From positions 434,001 to 498,000 of the forward strand of contig JAJAGP010000250.1 in assembly GCA_025084515.1 (NCBI GenBank): 64,000 nt of DNA, in the 5' to 3' direction. The notes below the pieces were generated by a model. It made no database searches, was not told the DNA's origin, and saw nothing but the letters and a program-made list of their open reading frames with translations. Shown here one piece after another: positions 43,386-55,949 of this stretch. This DNA comes from Ancistrus triradiatus. Lineage: Eukaryota; Chordata; Actinopteri; Siluriformes; Loricariidae. How positions within the stretch are numbered: position 1 is the first letter of the stretch; each line of letters begins with the position of its first letter. A program made the translations under genes and the position numbers.

Positions 43386-44965
43386 CAGTAGTATGAAAAA
43401 GTTTGGGCACCCCTGATAATTTTCATGATTTTTCTTTATAAATCATTGGTTGTCCAGCTCAGCAATTTCAGGTAAATATATCATATACCAGATGAACACC
43501 GTGATAATTTGAGAAGTGAAATTAAGTTTATAGGTTTTACAGAAAGTGTGCAGTAATTATTCAAACAAAATTAGGCAGGTGCATAAATTTGGGCACCCTT
43601 GTCATTTGAATACCTTTAGCACTAATTATTGGAACACAAAATATGTTTTGTAAGCTCACTGACCCTTGATCTACATACACAAGTGAGTCCAACTATGATA
43701 AAGGGTTAAGGTGGCCAATTGGAAGTTTTTCTCCTCTTTGCATCTTCTCTGAAGAGTGGCAATATGGGAGCCTCAAAACAACTCTCAAATGGCCTGAAAA
43801 CAAAGGTTGTTCAACATCATGGTTCAGGGAAAGGGAAAAGCTCTCTCAGAGATTTCAGCTGTCAGTTTCCACTGTGAGGAACATAGTGAGGCAATGGAAG
43901 ACCACAGGCACAGTTCTAGTTAGGAACTCCCGAAGTGGCAGACCAAGAAAATCTCAGATAGGCAGAGGCGAAGGATGGTGAGAACAGTCCATAGTCAAGC
44001 CACAGACCACCTCCAAAAGACTACAACCCTCATTCTTGCTGCAGATGGTGTCACTGTTACCATCGTTCAAACTATACAGCGCACTTTGCACAAGGAGAGG
44101 CTGTATGGAGAGTAATGCAGAAGAAGCCTTTTCTGCAGACACGCCACAAACAGTCACTTGAGGTGTGCTACAGCACATTTGGACAATCCAGCTTCATTTG
44201 GAATAAAAGTGCTGTGTACTGATGAAACTAAAATTGAGTTATTTGTACATAACAAGGAGCGGAAAAGAACACAGCATCCCAAGACAAACACTTGCTACCC
44301 ACAGTAAAATGGTGGCGGTTCCATCATGCTGCTGGGGACTGTGTGGCCAGTGCAGGTACTGGGAATCTTGTTAAGTTGAGGGTCCGCATGGATTCCAGTT
44401 AATTCCTCCAGATTCTTGAGAACAATGTTTCAAGAATCAGTGACAAAGTTGCACCGAGGCCAACGACCAGAAAACCCTGCTCAAAATCTACTAAGGCATT
44501 CATGCAGAGGAACCAGTACATGTTCTGATTGGCCATCTCAGTCCCCGGACATGAATATTACTGAAAATGTGGGGCTTCCCATGCTCGGAAACCATCAAAC
44601 CTGACTGAACTGGAGATGTTTCTAAAGAAGAATTGGTCCAAAGCACCTTCAACCAGAATCCAGACTGGAAGCTGTAGTACGGAAGCGTTTAGCGGCTGTT
44701 ATTTCTACAAAAGGAGGATCTACTAAATATTGATGTAATTTTTCTGTTGGGGTGTGCCCAAATTTATGCACCTGCCTAATTTTGTTTGAAATAATTTACT
44801 GCACACTTTCTGTAAATCCTATAAACTTCATTTCACTTCTCAAATATCACTGTGTTCATCTGCTATATGATTTATTTAACTCAAGTTGCTGATCTGAACA
44901 ACCAATGATTTATAAACTAAAATCATGAAAAATATCAGGGGTGCCCAAACTTTTTCATATGACTA
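43386..44965 (+). mobile_element. Tc1-like element, family B
   Basis: Left end 'cagtagtatgaaaaagtttg' with 'gggcacccctgat'. The right end is the diverged complement. TA duplications lie at 43384-43385 and 44966-44967. Inverted repeats reach about 210 bp, with an inner copy of the motif ('tttgggcacccttg' near 43590 and its complement near 44755), the IR/DR arrangement. At 1580 bp it is close to full length. Confidence 0.92.
43790..44720 (+). pseudogene. Tc1 transposase pseudogene (family B)
   Basis: The gene region is recognisable but broken by stops and frameshifts. A hinge of the GRPRK type is encoded by 'gtggcagaccaagaaaatc' (about 43935). The C-terminal acidic block is visible as DWPSQSPDMNITENVG (44535-44573), corresponding to the third catalytic acidic residue. 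No frame longer than about 75 codons survives, so it is inactive. Confidence 0.85.
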
Positions 44966-44967
44966 TA

Positions 44968-45800
44968 CATCAGAGTCTGGCATGGCCACAGTGTTTTTTT
45001 GTAAACAAGCAATTAAAGATGTCATGACCAACAAAATGCCCAAACAAGGTCAAGAATATCAGCTATTCCTATCATTCAGGGGACTGGGGTCCCCATAAGT
45101 ATAACAAATACCTGGTCTCACCTGGGCTCACCTAGGCATAACAACCTTAGGTAATATTTTATTTAATGTTATTATATTACAATATTTATATTTAATCCAC
45201 ATATGTATTAGTTACTGCTGTTGTATGTATTAATGATTTATTTAGATATCTAAGGATGTTTTAGTATTTTTGTCTTTTTCATTTGTATAAAATAATTTAA
45301 ATTATATTATATTAATATTAATAAATATTAATATTAATATTCTAAAAACATGATGATCTACATTGATGTCTTGGATAATTTTTATTTAAAATCATATTTA
45401 ATATTTAATTAACATTGTGTTATTGTGTGTTAATCAGTACAATTTTAATCATAGAAATTATATTATATGAATAAATATTTTGTTTATGAATAAATATTTC
45501 CTGATTAGGCCAAAACATTACTTTAAATTAGGGAGAATAAATTAGGTTTGAGGTTACATTATTAAATTATTATGCAAGTTTATTGTCAGTGTGATTTTTA
45601 AATATATTTTAATATTTTTTTATTTCCATCAACTGTACATCTTTTTAAATTAAAGCTAAAACAGGATAATTATTGATCTAAACGAGTACAGAATTGAAAA
45701 TCTGACAAAAAAGCAAACAAATGCACAAATGAAAAAAGCAAAAAGTTAAACTACAAAGAAATCTATAATGTAAGTGTAATAATAATAATGCTAATAATGC

Positions 45801-45834
<34 letters not shown>

Positions 45835-47040
45835 CAGAAAAAAGAACAACATTAAAAAAGTAAAAACGCTATAAAAGAAAATTTATTGTTTGTAATATAT
45901 TTTATGGTATGAAAAAATATACAATATATGAAATAAAAATAAATAAATAAATGAATAAAATAAAATATAAAATATAGATATTATAAAAAAATATATATTA
46001 AAATAAACATGTTCATTTAATTCAGTGATATCTTTTAACCTCAATGATTAAAATCCTGCAGGTTGTTCTGGATCTGTTAAATGCTTAAATACAATTTTAA
46101 ATTGCGTAGCAGAGCATTTATATTTTATTATATGCTACATGGTGAACAATCATTCAAGCATCAGTCAATGATCAGAGACTCGATTTCTTAGATTGGAATT
46201 GGAACTGATAAAAGAGGGATTATTTGTCACGGATCGGGTGTTAGAGGCGAATCAGAGCTCGTTCTTGAGAAGATAAAGATTCTTTACATGAATAAAAGGA
46301 GGATTTAAAGAGGATCTGATTGCGTATAAAGAGAGAAGACAATTACAGCTGTACAGAGAACAGGCCGTTGGTTGCTCTGTGTTAGAAGCTGAAGCTGTGT
46401 GCTGGATATGTGATCGTATCTCGGATGGAATGGCCTCGTTGTTTGTTAATGCCTTGTTCTGAGATCATTTATACAATTGAATTGAATATTGGAGCAGATC
46501 TAGCATATGTATGAATGAATAACTCAGAAGAAAGAACAAGTGGTACACAAACTCGATTCATACAGAATTCAGCAGCTATCAGATCATCTCTGTCTGCTCA
46601 GTTCCAGTTAAAGTTAATATTTCAGTAAATATCACAGAGAGAGAGAAGGCGGGTGAGAATGCAATGTCAGGGAAATAGAGTGAGAATGTAAAGGAACCCC
46701 GCGGTTTAGCATTATGAGAATCTATTAGTCATCGTGGAGCTTCCATTCTCGACTTCCCTTCCTCTTTTCTCACTTTATTGTGCGTGCTGGCTGATTTCCT
46801 CCTACAGAAACCCAATTACACGTACATCATGCAGGATTATTCCCTCAGGAACTCCTGCTCGCCACTACTGAAATACACACTCTCCATCATTAACGTCCAG
46901 ATAACTATCCTCTCTCCATCCAGCTGTTCCACCAATCCAGCGTAGAAACTAGCCAAACTGCATTAGGAAATCTGTTGACGCGTACAAAAGTGTTGAGAAA
47001 TGAAAGAGAAATGAAAACTAGGGTTCTAAGTTTAAATATA
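44968..47040. other. Very AT-rich non-coding DNA
   Basis: 45140-46010 is extremely AT-rich, with an (AAT)n run at about 45780-45832. 46011-47040 is unique and gene-free as far as I can see. Confidence 0.5.
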
Positions 47041-47261
47041 AGTCAAGTCAAGTCAAGTCAGATTTATTTATATAGTGCTTTTTACAATGGAGCATTGTCT
47101 CAAAGCAACTTTACAAGTTTAGATTATCTCCTAATAACTATGTCCAATCCCAAATTGAGCAAGCCTATGGCGACAGTGGCAAGGAAAAACTCCCTAGTTC
47201 TAGGAAGAAACCTTGGGAGGACCAAGACTCAAAAAGGGACCCAACCTCCTTGGGCGGCGTA

Positions 47262-47535
47262 GATGATAAATCTAAGAGCGAACTAAAGTCATGGAGTCAA
47301 AGTTCGAGTAGAATGTGAAGTATGCACATCGGCATTAAGTGGCCCAGCTATGATGATAAATCTAAGAGCGAAACTACAGTAATGGAGTCAAAGTTCGAAT
47401 AAAATGTGAAGTATTCACATCGACATTAAGTGGCCCGGGTATGATGATAAATCTAAGATCGAAACTAAAGTCATGGAGTCATCTATCTTCGAACATAAAA
47501 TGTGAATTATGCACATCGACATTAAGTGCCGGGTA
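47262..47535 (-). repeat. Three 90-bp tandem units in the LINE 3' UTR
   Basis: Units start at 47262, 47352 and 47443, each opening 'gatgataaatctaag' and containing 'aaagtcatggagtcaaagtt' and 'cacatcgacattaagtggcc' variants. They lie within the untranslated 3' part of the L2 copy. Confidence 0.85.
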
Positions 47536-48062
47536 TGATGGGGCTGGAGCTGATGAAGGAAGCCGCTTGAGTGAAGCTGCAGTGGATGAACATCATGTGT
47601 GGGGCTGGAACTGGTACCGGAACACAGCTCGGAGAGAAAACAGAAAATGTAATTAGTTATGGATTAAGAGCACAGTGTCTAATAACAATCACTGATGCCA
47701 TGTCAATCACTGATGCCATGTGTAGCATGAGACCCCGGCAGCATTAGCTCTAGCAGCATAGCTAAAAAGAGGAGAACTGGTAGGTAACACAGCTAAGAGG
47801 GATCACATGAGACATTGGCAACCCCACGGGAGGCAGAAGACAGCAACACAACGTCTCTGATCACCATAAGACTCTTTGGCTATGAACCCCAAGCTCTGCC
47901 CGTAGTCTAAGGCAAGGATGCACGAGTCAAGATCACGAGGACCAAAGCCCAGTTCAGCCAGACCGCCCACTCAACACTCCCGGCTAACGGACAAGGCAGG
48001 CAAGCCAGACATGACTCCAGACTCCGGCCCCAGTAACCCAAGCCATGTATCCCGGTCTAAAT

Positions 48063-51004
48063 CTAGTCAAAAGCCTGCGTAAATAAGTATGTCTTTAGCC
48101 TAGACTTAAAATTTTGGAGAGTGTCTGAGTCTCGAACAAAAGTGGGAAGTTTATTCCATAGTTTATTCCCCCTGCTGTGACTTTTTTAATTCTAGGAATT
48201 AAAAAAAGTCCTGTACCCTTCGAACAAAGTAGATGAGTTGGATTGTAAAACTCTAAGAGTTCACTCAGATAATGAAGGGCCAGGCCATGTAGAGCTTTAT
48301 AAGTTATAAGAAGTATTTTTTAATCAATGCGGAATTTGACTGGTCACCAGTGCAGTGATGATAGAACAGGAGTGATATGATCAAATTTTCTAGTTCGAGT
48401 TAGCACTCGGGCAGCTGCATTCTGAACTAACTGAAGTTTATTTATAGATTTACTAGAGCATCCAGTAAGTAAGGCGTTACAGTAATCCAACCTTGAGGTT
48501 ATAAACGCATGAACAAGTTTCTCTGCATCATTACAAGAGAGGATATTTCTAAGTTTAGCGATATTACGTAATTGAAAGAAAGCAATTCGAGTGCTGCTGC
48601 TAATGTGCGCATCCAAGGAGAGATCTGAATCAAATGTGACCCCTAAGTTTTTTACAGACGGACTGGGCAATACTGGACAGCCATCTAGATTTAGGATAGA
48701 TGTAGCCAACCTGTCTCTCAAAGCCTTGGGTCCCAGTAATAAAACCTCAGTTTTATCTGAGTTAAGTAAGAGAAAATTAAATAACATCCAATCTTTTATT
48801 TCCTTTACACAGTCCTCAATTTTGTTGATTGTAAGGCTGTCATTAGGTTTGGCTGATATGTACAGCTGTGTATCATCTGCATAGCAGTGGAAACTAATGC
48901 CATGTTTACGAATAACTGAGCCTAATGGCAGCATGTACAGAGAGAATAAAAGCGGGTCTAGCACTGACCCCTGAGGCATGCCATACTTCACTTTTGAGGG
49001 CTTAGACCTTAGATTATTCATATGAACAAACTTTAAACCAAGAAAGTGCTGATCCCTTAATACCTACAATATATTCTAGTCTGTTTAGTAAAACATCATG
49101 ATCTATAGTGTCAAATGCTGCACTTAAATCTGACAGAACAAGAAAAGAAACACATCCCTTATCTGAGGACATTAACAAGTCATTTAGTACCCTAATTAAT
49201 GCTGTTTCAGTACTATGATGGGGCCTGAAACCAGACTGAAATGTTTCAAAAATTTCATTCCTTTGGAGGTAAATGCAGAGCTGCTGATAGATGGCTTTTT
49301 CTAAGATTTTGGACAGAAATGGTAGATTTGAAATTGGTCTATACTTAGATATCACACAAGGGTCAAGATTGGCTTTTTAATCAGTGGTTTGATAACAGCA
49401 GACTTAAAGGATTTGGGCACATAACCAAAGGTAAGGGATGAATTTAAAATAACTAACACTGGCTCTATAACACTAGGTAATACTTGTTTGAGTAAACGTG
49501 CAGGAATTGGATCTAATAAACATGTTGATGGCTTAGACGAGCTGATCAGTGCGGATAGTTCAGTATTAGTAATTGGGGTAAAATATTTTAATCTTGATTT
49601 ACAGCTCATTAAACAGATGTCTTAACTAGTGCTGCATCTGGAAGGTGGCTGAATAGTTTGGTGATGCGATGAGCAGTGAGTTTTATGCCTAATGTTTTCT
49701 ATCTTATCATTAAAGAAAGTCATGAAGTCATTACTGTTAAAATTACACAGAACGGGAGAGTCACTTTCTGTCGGGTTTTTTGTTAATTTGGAGACTGTAT
49801 TAAAGAGAAATCTTGGATTATTCTTATTTTTCTCTATGATTGAAGAGAAGTATGCAGCTTTAGCTTTAGTGAGGGCATGCTTATACTCTGCCATGCTGTC
49901 CCTCCAAGCAATCTTAAACACCTCCAATTTACTATGTCTCTACTTGCGCTCTAGGTGCCGTGTTCTTTGCTTTAAGGTACGGGTGTTGTCATTTTACCAT
50001 GGTGCTAGCCTTTTTTCCCTAATGTGTTTGACCCTAGCAGGAGCAATCGTGTCCAGGGTTGAGGGAAGCACACATTCTAATTGGTCATTTACACACTCAA
50101 GATGATTGATCTCTGTAGGTGTATTAAATTTCAAGTCTGGTAGGTTTTTAATAAACACAGCTGGAGTAGCAGATGTGATAGTGCGCTTGGTGTGATAACG
50201 AGGCAGAAGGATTTTATTTATTAGAGATAGCTCAAATACTAAAAGATAGTGATCTGAAATCGAATCACTTTGGGGGAAAACATCAAGGTTATCTATTTTG
50301 ATATCAAATGTTAATATTAGATCTAAAGTATGATTACAGCGGTGGGTTGGTCCCATCACATTCTGAGTGATACCCATGGATTCTAAGATGGACTCGAAAG
50401 CAATTATAAGTGGATCCTGCTCATTGTCAAAGTGAATATTGAAATCACCTACAATTAAAGCCTTATCTGTTGACAGTAGTAAGCAGGAAAGAAAGTTAGC
50501 AAATTCCTGAAGAAATTCTGAATAGGGACCAGGAGGGAGGTAAATAGTGATAAGGTACAATAGTGAAAAGAGTGTGGTTTTGACTTCCATAAGGATAGGA
50601 TCAGTCACATTAAGAATCAGTATTTCAAAAGAATTAGCCTTGGTAATGGGATTTAGCTGTAACAACCTCCTAACTTTGTCAAAAATTGTGGCTATGCCTC
50701 CCCCCCGACCATTAGGACGAGGGCGACTAGCATGACTGTATCCAGGAGGTGAGGCTTCATTTAAGGCTAAATATTCATCAGGTCTAATCCAAGTCTCAGT
50801 GAGACAGAGGGCGTGTAAGCCTTTATCAGTGATCATTTGATTTACAATCACTGCTTTGTTTGTAAGTGATCTAATGTTAAGTAATCCTAGCTTTAGTCTA
50901 ATGTTGTTATTTCTTTGGCAGCTATCTGTGTTTATACTAATGAGGTTATTAAAACAGACTTTATGAGCGCGTTTACATTTAGGGCAGATGCGGGTAACAG
51001 ACAC
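48063..51004 (-). pseudogene. L2 ORF2: endonuclease plus reverse transcriptase, recently broken
   Basis: The first 336 codons (51004-49994) are an AP-type endonuclease with 'LKLGLLNIRSLTNKA', 'LCLTETW', 'GRGGGIATIF', 'IVGDFNIHFD' and 'SDHYLL' motifs. The reverse transcriptase follows: 'KYRPISNLPFLSKILEK', 'FQSGFRPHHSTETAL', 'DLSAAFDTIDH', 'GMPQGSVLDPLLF' and the catalytic YADD box (about 48820), ending near 48063. Inactivating lesions are few: in-frame stops at about 49990, 49940 and 49622, and frameshifts at about 49350 and 49015. It would copy its own RNA at a nicked target. This copy cannot make full protein. Confidence 0.9.
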
Positions 51005-51181
51005 AGTTTCAATAATGTGGGTTCTGGGTGACGGTGCATGGCTACCAGCAGACAGTTGGTTAAGCCGGTCTGTCTGCTGCCTGACCCCTGCTCTGGGTAG
51101 TCAGCCCCTAACCAATCGCCTAACCAATAACCAATATAAAAAATATACTTACAACAATAACAACATAAAATTTTGAATACA

Positions 51182-51605
51182 AAATACAAAAACACCATAA
51201 GGCGCACTTAAAATCCTTTCATTTGATGGTACACGGCGCTCATAAATCTGTCAAAATGTTTTAGCACGGCCTTGGTAAGTTACGAAGCTCACGGTCACTG
51301 TAGTCAGGAGCATCACGGAGCAATACGGTATGTGCTTCAACATTACGGTGTGTGCATTCATTCGTACATTTTCGAAGCGGATTTCCAACTCAACGCTATC
51401 AGTCACGCAGCACAACATGAACATAGAGCAGCTGCGAGAGAATTCAACATTAACGAATCAATGATACGGAAGTGGAGGAAGCAAGAAGACGCCCTGCGCC
51501 AGGTAAAGACCAAACTGAGCTTCCGACGGAACTTAAGAGTTTTGTTTCATTTCAAGCGCCTTATAACCCGGTGCGCTTTATGTATGAAAATAGACCGGAA
51601 AATAC

Positions 51606-51607
<2 letters not shown>
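51182..51607 (+). mobile_element. Pogo-like non-autonomous element, copy 2
   Basis: The right end reads 'gaccggaaaatacgg' before TA at 51608-51609. The left end ('accataaggcgcacttaaaa') is degraded. It is a relative of 32285-32856 in the opposite orientation. A 51272-start frame encodes the same DNA-binding domain (AAREFNINESMIRKWRKQED) and runs out into the adjoining (AT)n. No catalytic domain is present. Confidence 0.8.

Positions 51608-51649
<42 letters not shown>
51608..51649. repeat. (AT)n microsatellite
   Basis: About 20 TA units lie exactly at the TA target of the pogo-like element, suggesting growth from the target site. Confidence 0.9.
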
Positions 51650-51652
<3 letters not shown>

Positions 51653-53100
51653 TTTTATTTAACTAATATATTTTGGAATGTTCTGCATTTTTTTAGATTT
51701 TGTATTATTATGCGTGACATATTCGCTTTGATAATTTTTTCCTTATATTTTGTTTGTTTGTTTGTTTGTTTATACATTTTCTGATTACTATTAAGTTAGT
51801 TTTCTTGATTGTTTAACTTATTTTGTAATGTTTTTTAAATAATATTTTAATTTGTATACATAGTTTTTTTATTCATTAATGCATGTATTATATTTTTTAT
51901 ATTTATTATATGTTTTCAGTATTCGTGTCTTTTATTGTTCCTGTTTTGTATTATAGATTTATTTGTAGTTTCACTTTTGTATTTGTTTGCTTGGTATTGT
52001 TGGTAAGGTTTTCAATTCTGTAATTATTCAGATCCATATTAAATCTGTTTTAGCTTTAACACAAAAATGTGGAGTTAGTTTGACTTATTGCTAAATTTAT
52101 ATGACTTTCATGAAATGTTATTTTTTTCATTAACACCTGGTAGTTTATATTTAGCCATACATGGGAGCAGATGTAGAAAACGTTAGATATTGGATTATTC
52201 ATGTACTGAATGTTTTTATTATTAAAATAGAATCAACAAAACTGTCATAATCTGGTAACGGTGAGACCTAGAGATTGATGTGATTATTAAAATTCACTGT
52301 TTATGTTTGTACACACACACTCCTTTGATCGCTGCCAAAATCTGACCTTTTCCAGCTGCACCATGATGCATGAGTACAAACTGCAAACACAGTAGAGATC
52401 TGTCGAAAATATCTGAGATCTAACGTACTGAGGAGCAACAGCAGCCTGAGCGGCTTACATTCATATTTAATGTGGCATTTCGGAGCTTTTAGGGAGCTTT
52501 AGATGCTCATTTTCAGTATTTGTGGTTCATAATGCGGCTGTGATCAGGTTTGAAATTGATGTTGGAGAAATGAGATGCATGTGCGATTAAAGTTTCATCT
52601 TCCAGCGAATCGAAAAAGTCAAAAAGATGTGGCCAGGTGTTGTAATTTTAGTCCTTCATTAGTGATGATTTTTAGTGGTTGTGCGTGTAAATGGTTCTCA
52701 GGCATCGTCTGTAGTAAGTGGAATTAGTAAATAGACTAAAATTATTATTATTTATAAAACATTAACAGTTTTGGAAAACTGTATAGTTTATAGCCACCTT
52801 ACCTTATAATAATAATAATAATAATAATAATAATTATTATTATTATTATTATTATTATTATAGTTATTGTTAAACTAATTCACGTTTCGCATTCGGTGTT
52901 TTCTGACCCTCATTGTCTTCCATACACTGTCCATCTGTCTGTTTGACCTTTATTGTCTCCAAGTTTTCTCATCGGTTATAGTGTCCAATTTCAGTTGATT
53001 GTATTTTGACACCTTTTGTCTTCCATACTCTATATCTCTGTCTATCTAATACATAGACTAAGCTGCCGACCATTTCTTCCACAACAAGCTTATAAATAAA
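51650..53100. other. AT-rich non-coding DNA
   Basis: No gene is seen. At 52805-52862 an (AAT)n run is followed directly by (ATT)n, forming a perfect inverted repeat of about 28 bp per arm. Confidence 0.5.
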
Positions 53101-53104
53101 CGAT

Positions 53105-53159
53105 TTCTTGAGCCTCACATTGGCTTGTACTGTAGCATAAAGGGTCCAAACCACATTTC
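53105..53159. repeat. 55-bp direct repeat, copy 1
   Basis: It matches 53408-53462 with about four differences (shared blocks 'agcctcacattggc', 'tgtactgtagc', 'taaagggtccaaaccacatt'). The sequence between and beyond is unrelated. Confidence 0.8.
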
Positions 53160-53407
53160 CACCATTAATTTATGTGTTTATTTTATTTATTGATTGATTT
53201 GTTTTATTAAATTACATTTTTGGAAGTTTTTAAAATATAAATCTATTATTTAAACAATATTTTCTTCCGTAGATTTTTTTTCTTCATATGTGTTGTTTTG
53301 CTTTAAGTAAAAATGTTTACTTTCTTGTTTACGTAATGCATTTTGAAGTCTGGCATTCTATTTTATTTTGCTTTTATGCTTATATATGCTTTTATGCTTT
53401 TTTTTTT

Positions 53408-53556
53408 TTCTTCAGCCTCACATTGGCATGTACTGTAGCGTAAAGGGTCCAAACCACATTTCGGCTGCCTGAGAGTCCAATGGTGATGTGCTTTAGACCA
53501 GTATATGGCAATGTTAGGCTTGTGTGCTGCTGCTTGGTGATGAAAACCCAATTTGT
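53408..53556 (-). mobile_element. Tc1-like transposase scrap
   Basis: The minus strand encodes 'MGFHHQAAAHKPNIAI' then 'KAHHHWTLRQ', which resembles the segment between the DNA-binding and catalytic domains of a Tc1 family (usual pattern 'MGFHGRAAAHKPxI...AKRRLxWCKxxRHWTL'). Intervening residues are deleted and no ends are found. The first 55 bp also form copy 2 of the direct repeat at 53105. Confidence 0.45.
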
Positions 53557-53604
53557 GAACAGTTCGGAACTCGAGAACTAATCCACATTATAAGTCGTAA
53601 GTGG

Positions 53605-53790
53605 ACTGTGGTAACCTAGCGGGTAAAGTGCTGGACTATACACTAAAGAGTCCAGGGTTCAAATCCCACCTCTGCCAAGCTGCCACTGTTGGGTACTTGA
53701 GCAAGGCTCTTAATCAACAAGTGCTTGGATTGTATCAATTGTAAGTCACTCTGGATAAGGGCGTCTTCTAAATGCTGTAAATGTATGATT
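53605..53790 (+). mobile_element. tRNA-derived SINE, plus strand
   Basis: The head is tRNA-like: A-box region 'tggtaacctagcgggtaaag', B box 'gggttcaaatccc'. The body carries 'tctgccaagctgccactgtt' and 'ttgagcaaggctcttaa', and the tail is 'actctggataagggcgtctt' with 'aaatgctgtaaatg', the 3' tail shared by many fish SINEs and their partner LINEs. RNA polymerase III would transcribe it. The copy at 55950-56152 is the same family in reverse. Confidence 0.88.
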
Positions 53791-55860
53791 TGAAGAACTC
53801 GTTACCGGTGTGGTGAAAGAGCTTATTATGCTCAGGTCACTGACCTTTTCCTGTTTGACTAATCGTACCAATCACGTTTTGGCGCAGATAGCAGCTTGTG
53901 AAGTGCCGAATAGAGTCATTAAGCAGCGATTAAATTCTCACAATGGCAGTTTTATCGCTTAAGAGGTGAAACAAGGGCACGTGGAACGCAGCACGTCGCA
54001 TGTTGGGTGCCGTCCTAGTTTCTTCGGCACACTTTATTAGAGAGAAAACTAAAGCTAATTGGAAAGTGACTCAGCCTTTGTCTTTGTTTATCAAGGGCGG
54101 ATTCCGCTCATGAGCCGTTCTCATATCTGATATCAGACGCCCTGAGCCGAGAGCAACATCACGGGCTGTTTATGAACAGCCTGATTATTTAGGCCGGCAC
54201 TCGACGAGAAGACCCGATAAGAAAGGCTTAATAAAAACGACAGAGGCAGACAGAGAGGACGTGTCTTAGCAATTGATCAAAGGCCTGGCTGTTTGAATAT
54301 GCATGGCACAGACATCACGTCTGGTTAACACTCGCACCGTGTTGCCGATGCCCTTCCGTTTCAGGTCTCGTCTGTCGTCCACGTTAACTCGGGATGCCCG
54401 TCACACTTTCCGAAGAATAAACAGACTCAGCTTAAACACACAATACATGAAAAAGAGAGGCGGCAAGACGGACGTGATCGACGTGCCAAACAGGACCAAA
54501 ATGGAGGAGGAGATTTCTAAGCGTGATTGATAGAGGAATAATGCGAGAGGAAAGCCTGCCCCGATTTCGTCCTCCCTCTCATAGCTGACGAGGCAGGTTC
54601 GGCTCATCGCGTATTCCCCGCCAAACCGGGGATTCTGTGGCCGGCCTGACTCCATCTTCAAAGAGGAATTAACATAGCCATAAAGCTTTTATCTCCACGT
54701 TAATTTCAGGGATGCCAGGCTGAATTAGAATGAGCTGGGAATGAAACGGGGCCTGAAAATACTCTCAGAGAAGAGCAAATGCCAGGAATCTTGGGCTCCT
54801 TATTTTGTTCAGAAATAAGTACAAGAAGTTTTTTAAACTCTTGAGATTCTGGAAATGGTAGGGTTTGTAGGCAAGAACGTCGGCGCGTTCGTTTACAGAA
54901 CTCTGGTGTGTCTACCGTGTGCATCTAGTCTCATATCCTGCACTGTATGCCTGTATTTGTTTTGTTTTTGCCTTATTTTAGCTGTTTGTTATCTTTATTA
55001 ACAAGAAAAAGCAATGTTTTCTTAAGTAATAGAGGGAACAATCACCCACATTATCTCATCAATCCAGCAGAGGAGGGCTTAAAGATGCTGTTCAACATTA
55101 TCAAGACTGAAGACTATGTTTCCCATAATGCACTGGGAGCTAATCAGGCTGAATGAGTTACAGCTGCCAAGGCTTATAAGGCCGAACTTCTACATCGTTT
55201 GGTGCCGCAGCTTTAGTTTTCTTAGGTGGCGGATGGTAATGGGAATGGAATAAGAAGTGAGATATTTTGAAGGAAAGGAAGATCTAAGTTGATTAGGGGA
55301 GCTTATAAGAAGGAAGAATATTTCAGAAAAAAGATAAACTCAGAACTTATAAAGACAGTAAGTGTGATATGGTAAAAAAAAAAAGAGCCGAGAAAGCGGA
55401 AGAAACCTGAATGAGAAAGAGTTCATAAGAAGAAAGAAGCTCTGAAAGTGGAGAGCTGGGAATAAAATGGTTAAAAGTTGTATAAAGAGAGCAGGTAACA
55501 AAATTGAAGCGCGAAAAATGTGAGTTTTGGGGTCAGAAACCATCCCAGTTTGTCTGTTAATCCTCTTATTTCCTATTTTTTGAAATGTCACTGTTTGCAG
55601 AAGCCATTTTGAGTTCCTTGTTGTTGTCAGACGCCATTTTGAAGCAGTTCTTTGTCTCATTTTCCCATCTTTTCCTATCTCCGTTTATTTTGTATCCTGA
55701 GCAACTAGGATCCAATCCTGGGGGTGATTCCTATACAGTATAAGAACACACACTCCCCCTCTTTGTTTTCAATGTTAAAAAGACTATATAGTGTATAACG
55801 AATATAAAAGTTATACATATAAACATATACCTATTTGTGAAGTATATAAATGAAGTATAA
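53791..55860. other. Unique sequence, partly of balanced composition
   Basis: 54050-54700 is repeat-free, with moderate GC content and CpGs, and may be conserved non-coding DNA. A 75-codon frame at 54303-54530 has no recognisable domain or good splice sites. 55200-55520 is purine-rich. No gene is assigned. Confidence 0.35.
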
Positions 55861-55867
55861 AAATCTA

Positions 55868-55946
55868 AAATTGTAAAGCTGCTTTGAGACAATGCTTTGT
55901 TGTAAAAAAAATGCTATAGATCTAATAAATCTGACTTGACATGACT
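55868..55946 (+). mobile_element. L2 3'-end fragment, plus strand
   Basis: 'gtaaagctgctttgagacaa' and 'aataaatctgacttgacatg' are the 3' end of the L2 family on the opposite strand from the copy at 47042. It is a severely 5'-truncated insertion ending in the pentamer tail. Confidence 0.8.
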
Positions 55947-55949
55947 TGT

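Larger units (their letters stand above)
47042..51150 (-). mobile_element. L2-type LINE
   Basis: On the minus strand, an endonuclease then reverse transcriptase coding region is followed by a ~1-kb 3' UTR and a terminal run of (ACTTG)n-type pentamers, seen on the plus strand as 'tcaagtcaagtcaagtca' at 47042-47060. The 3' end contains the fish L2 signature 'tttatttatatagtgctttt'. The left part upstream of the endonuclease (51005-51150) is probably 5' UTR or the end of ORF1. No ORF1 was identified, so the copy may be 5'-truncated. Confidence 0.88.

Noticed and set aside
54303..54530. 75-codon basic frame in a repeat-free block
   Set aside because: No domain, no convincing splice sites and no neighbouring exon. 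Composition suggests non-coding DNA.
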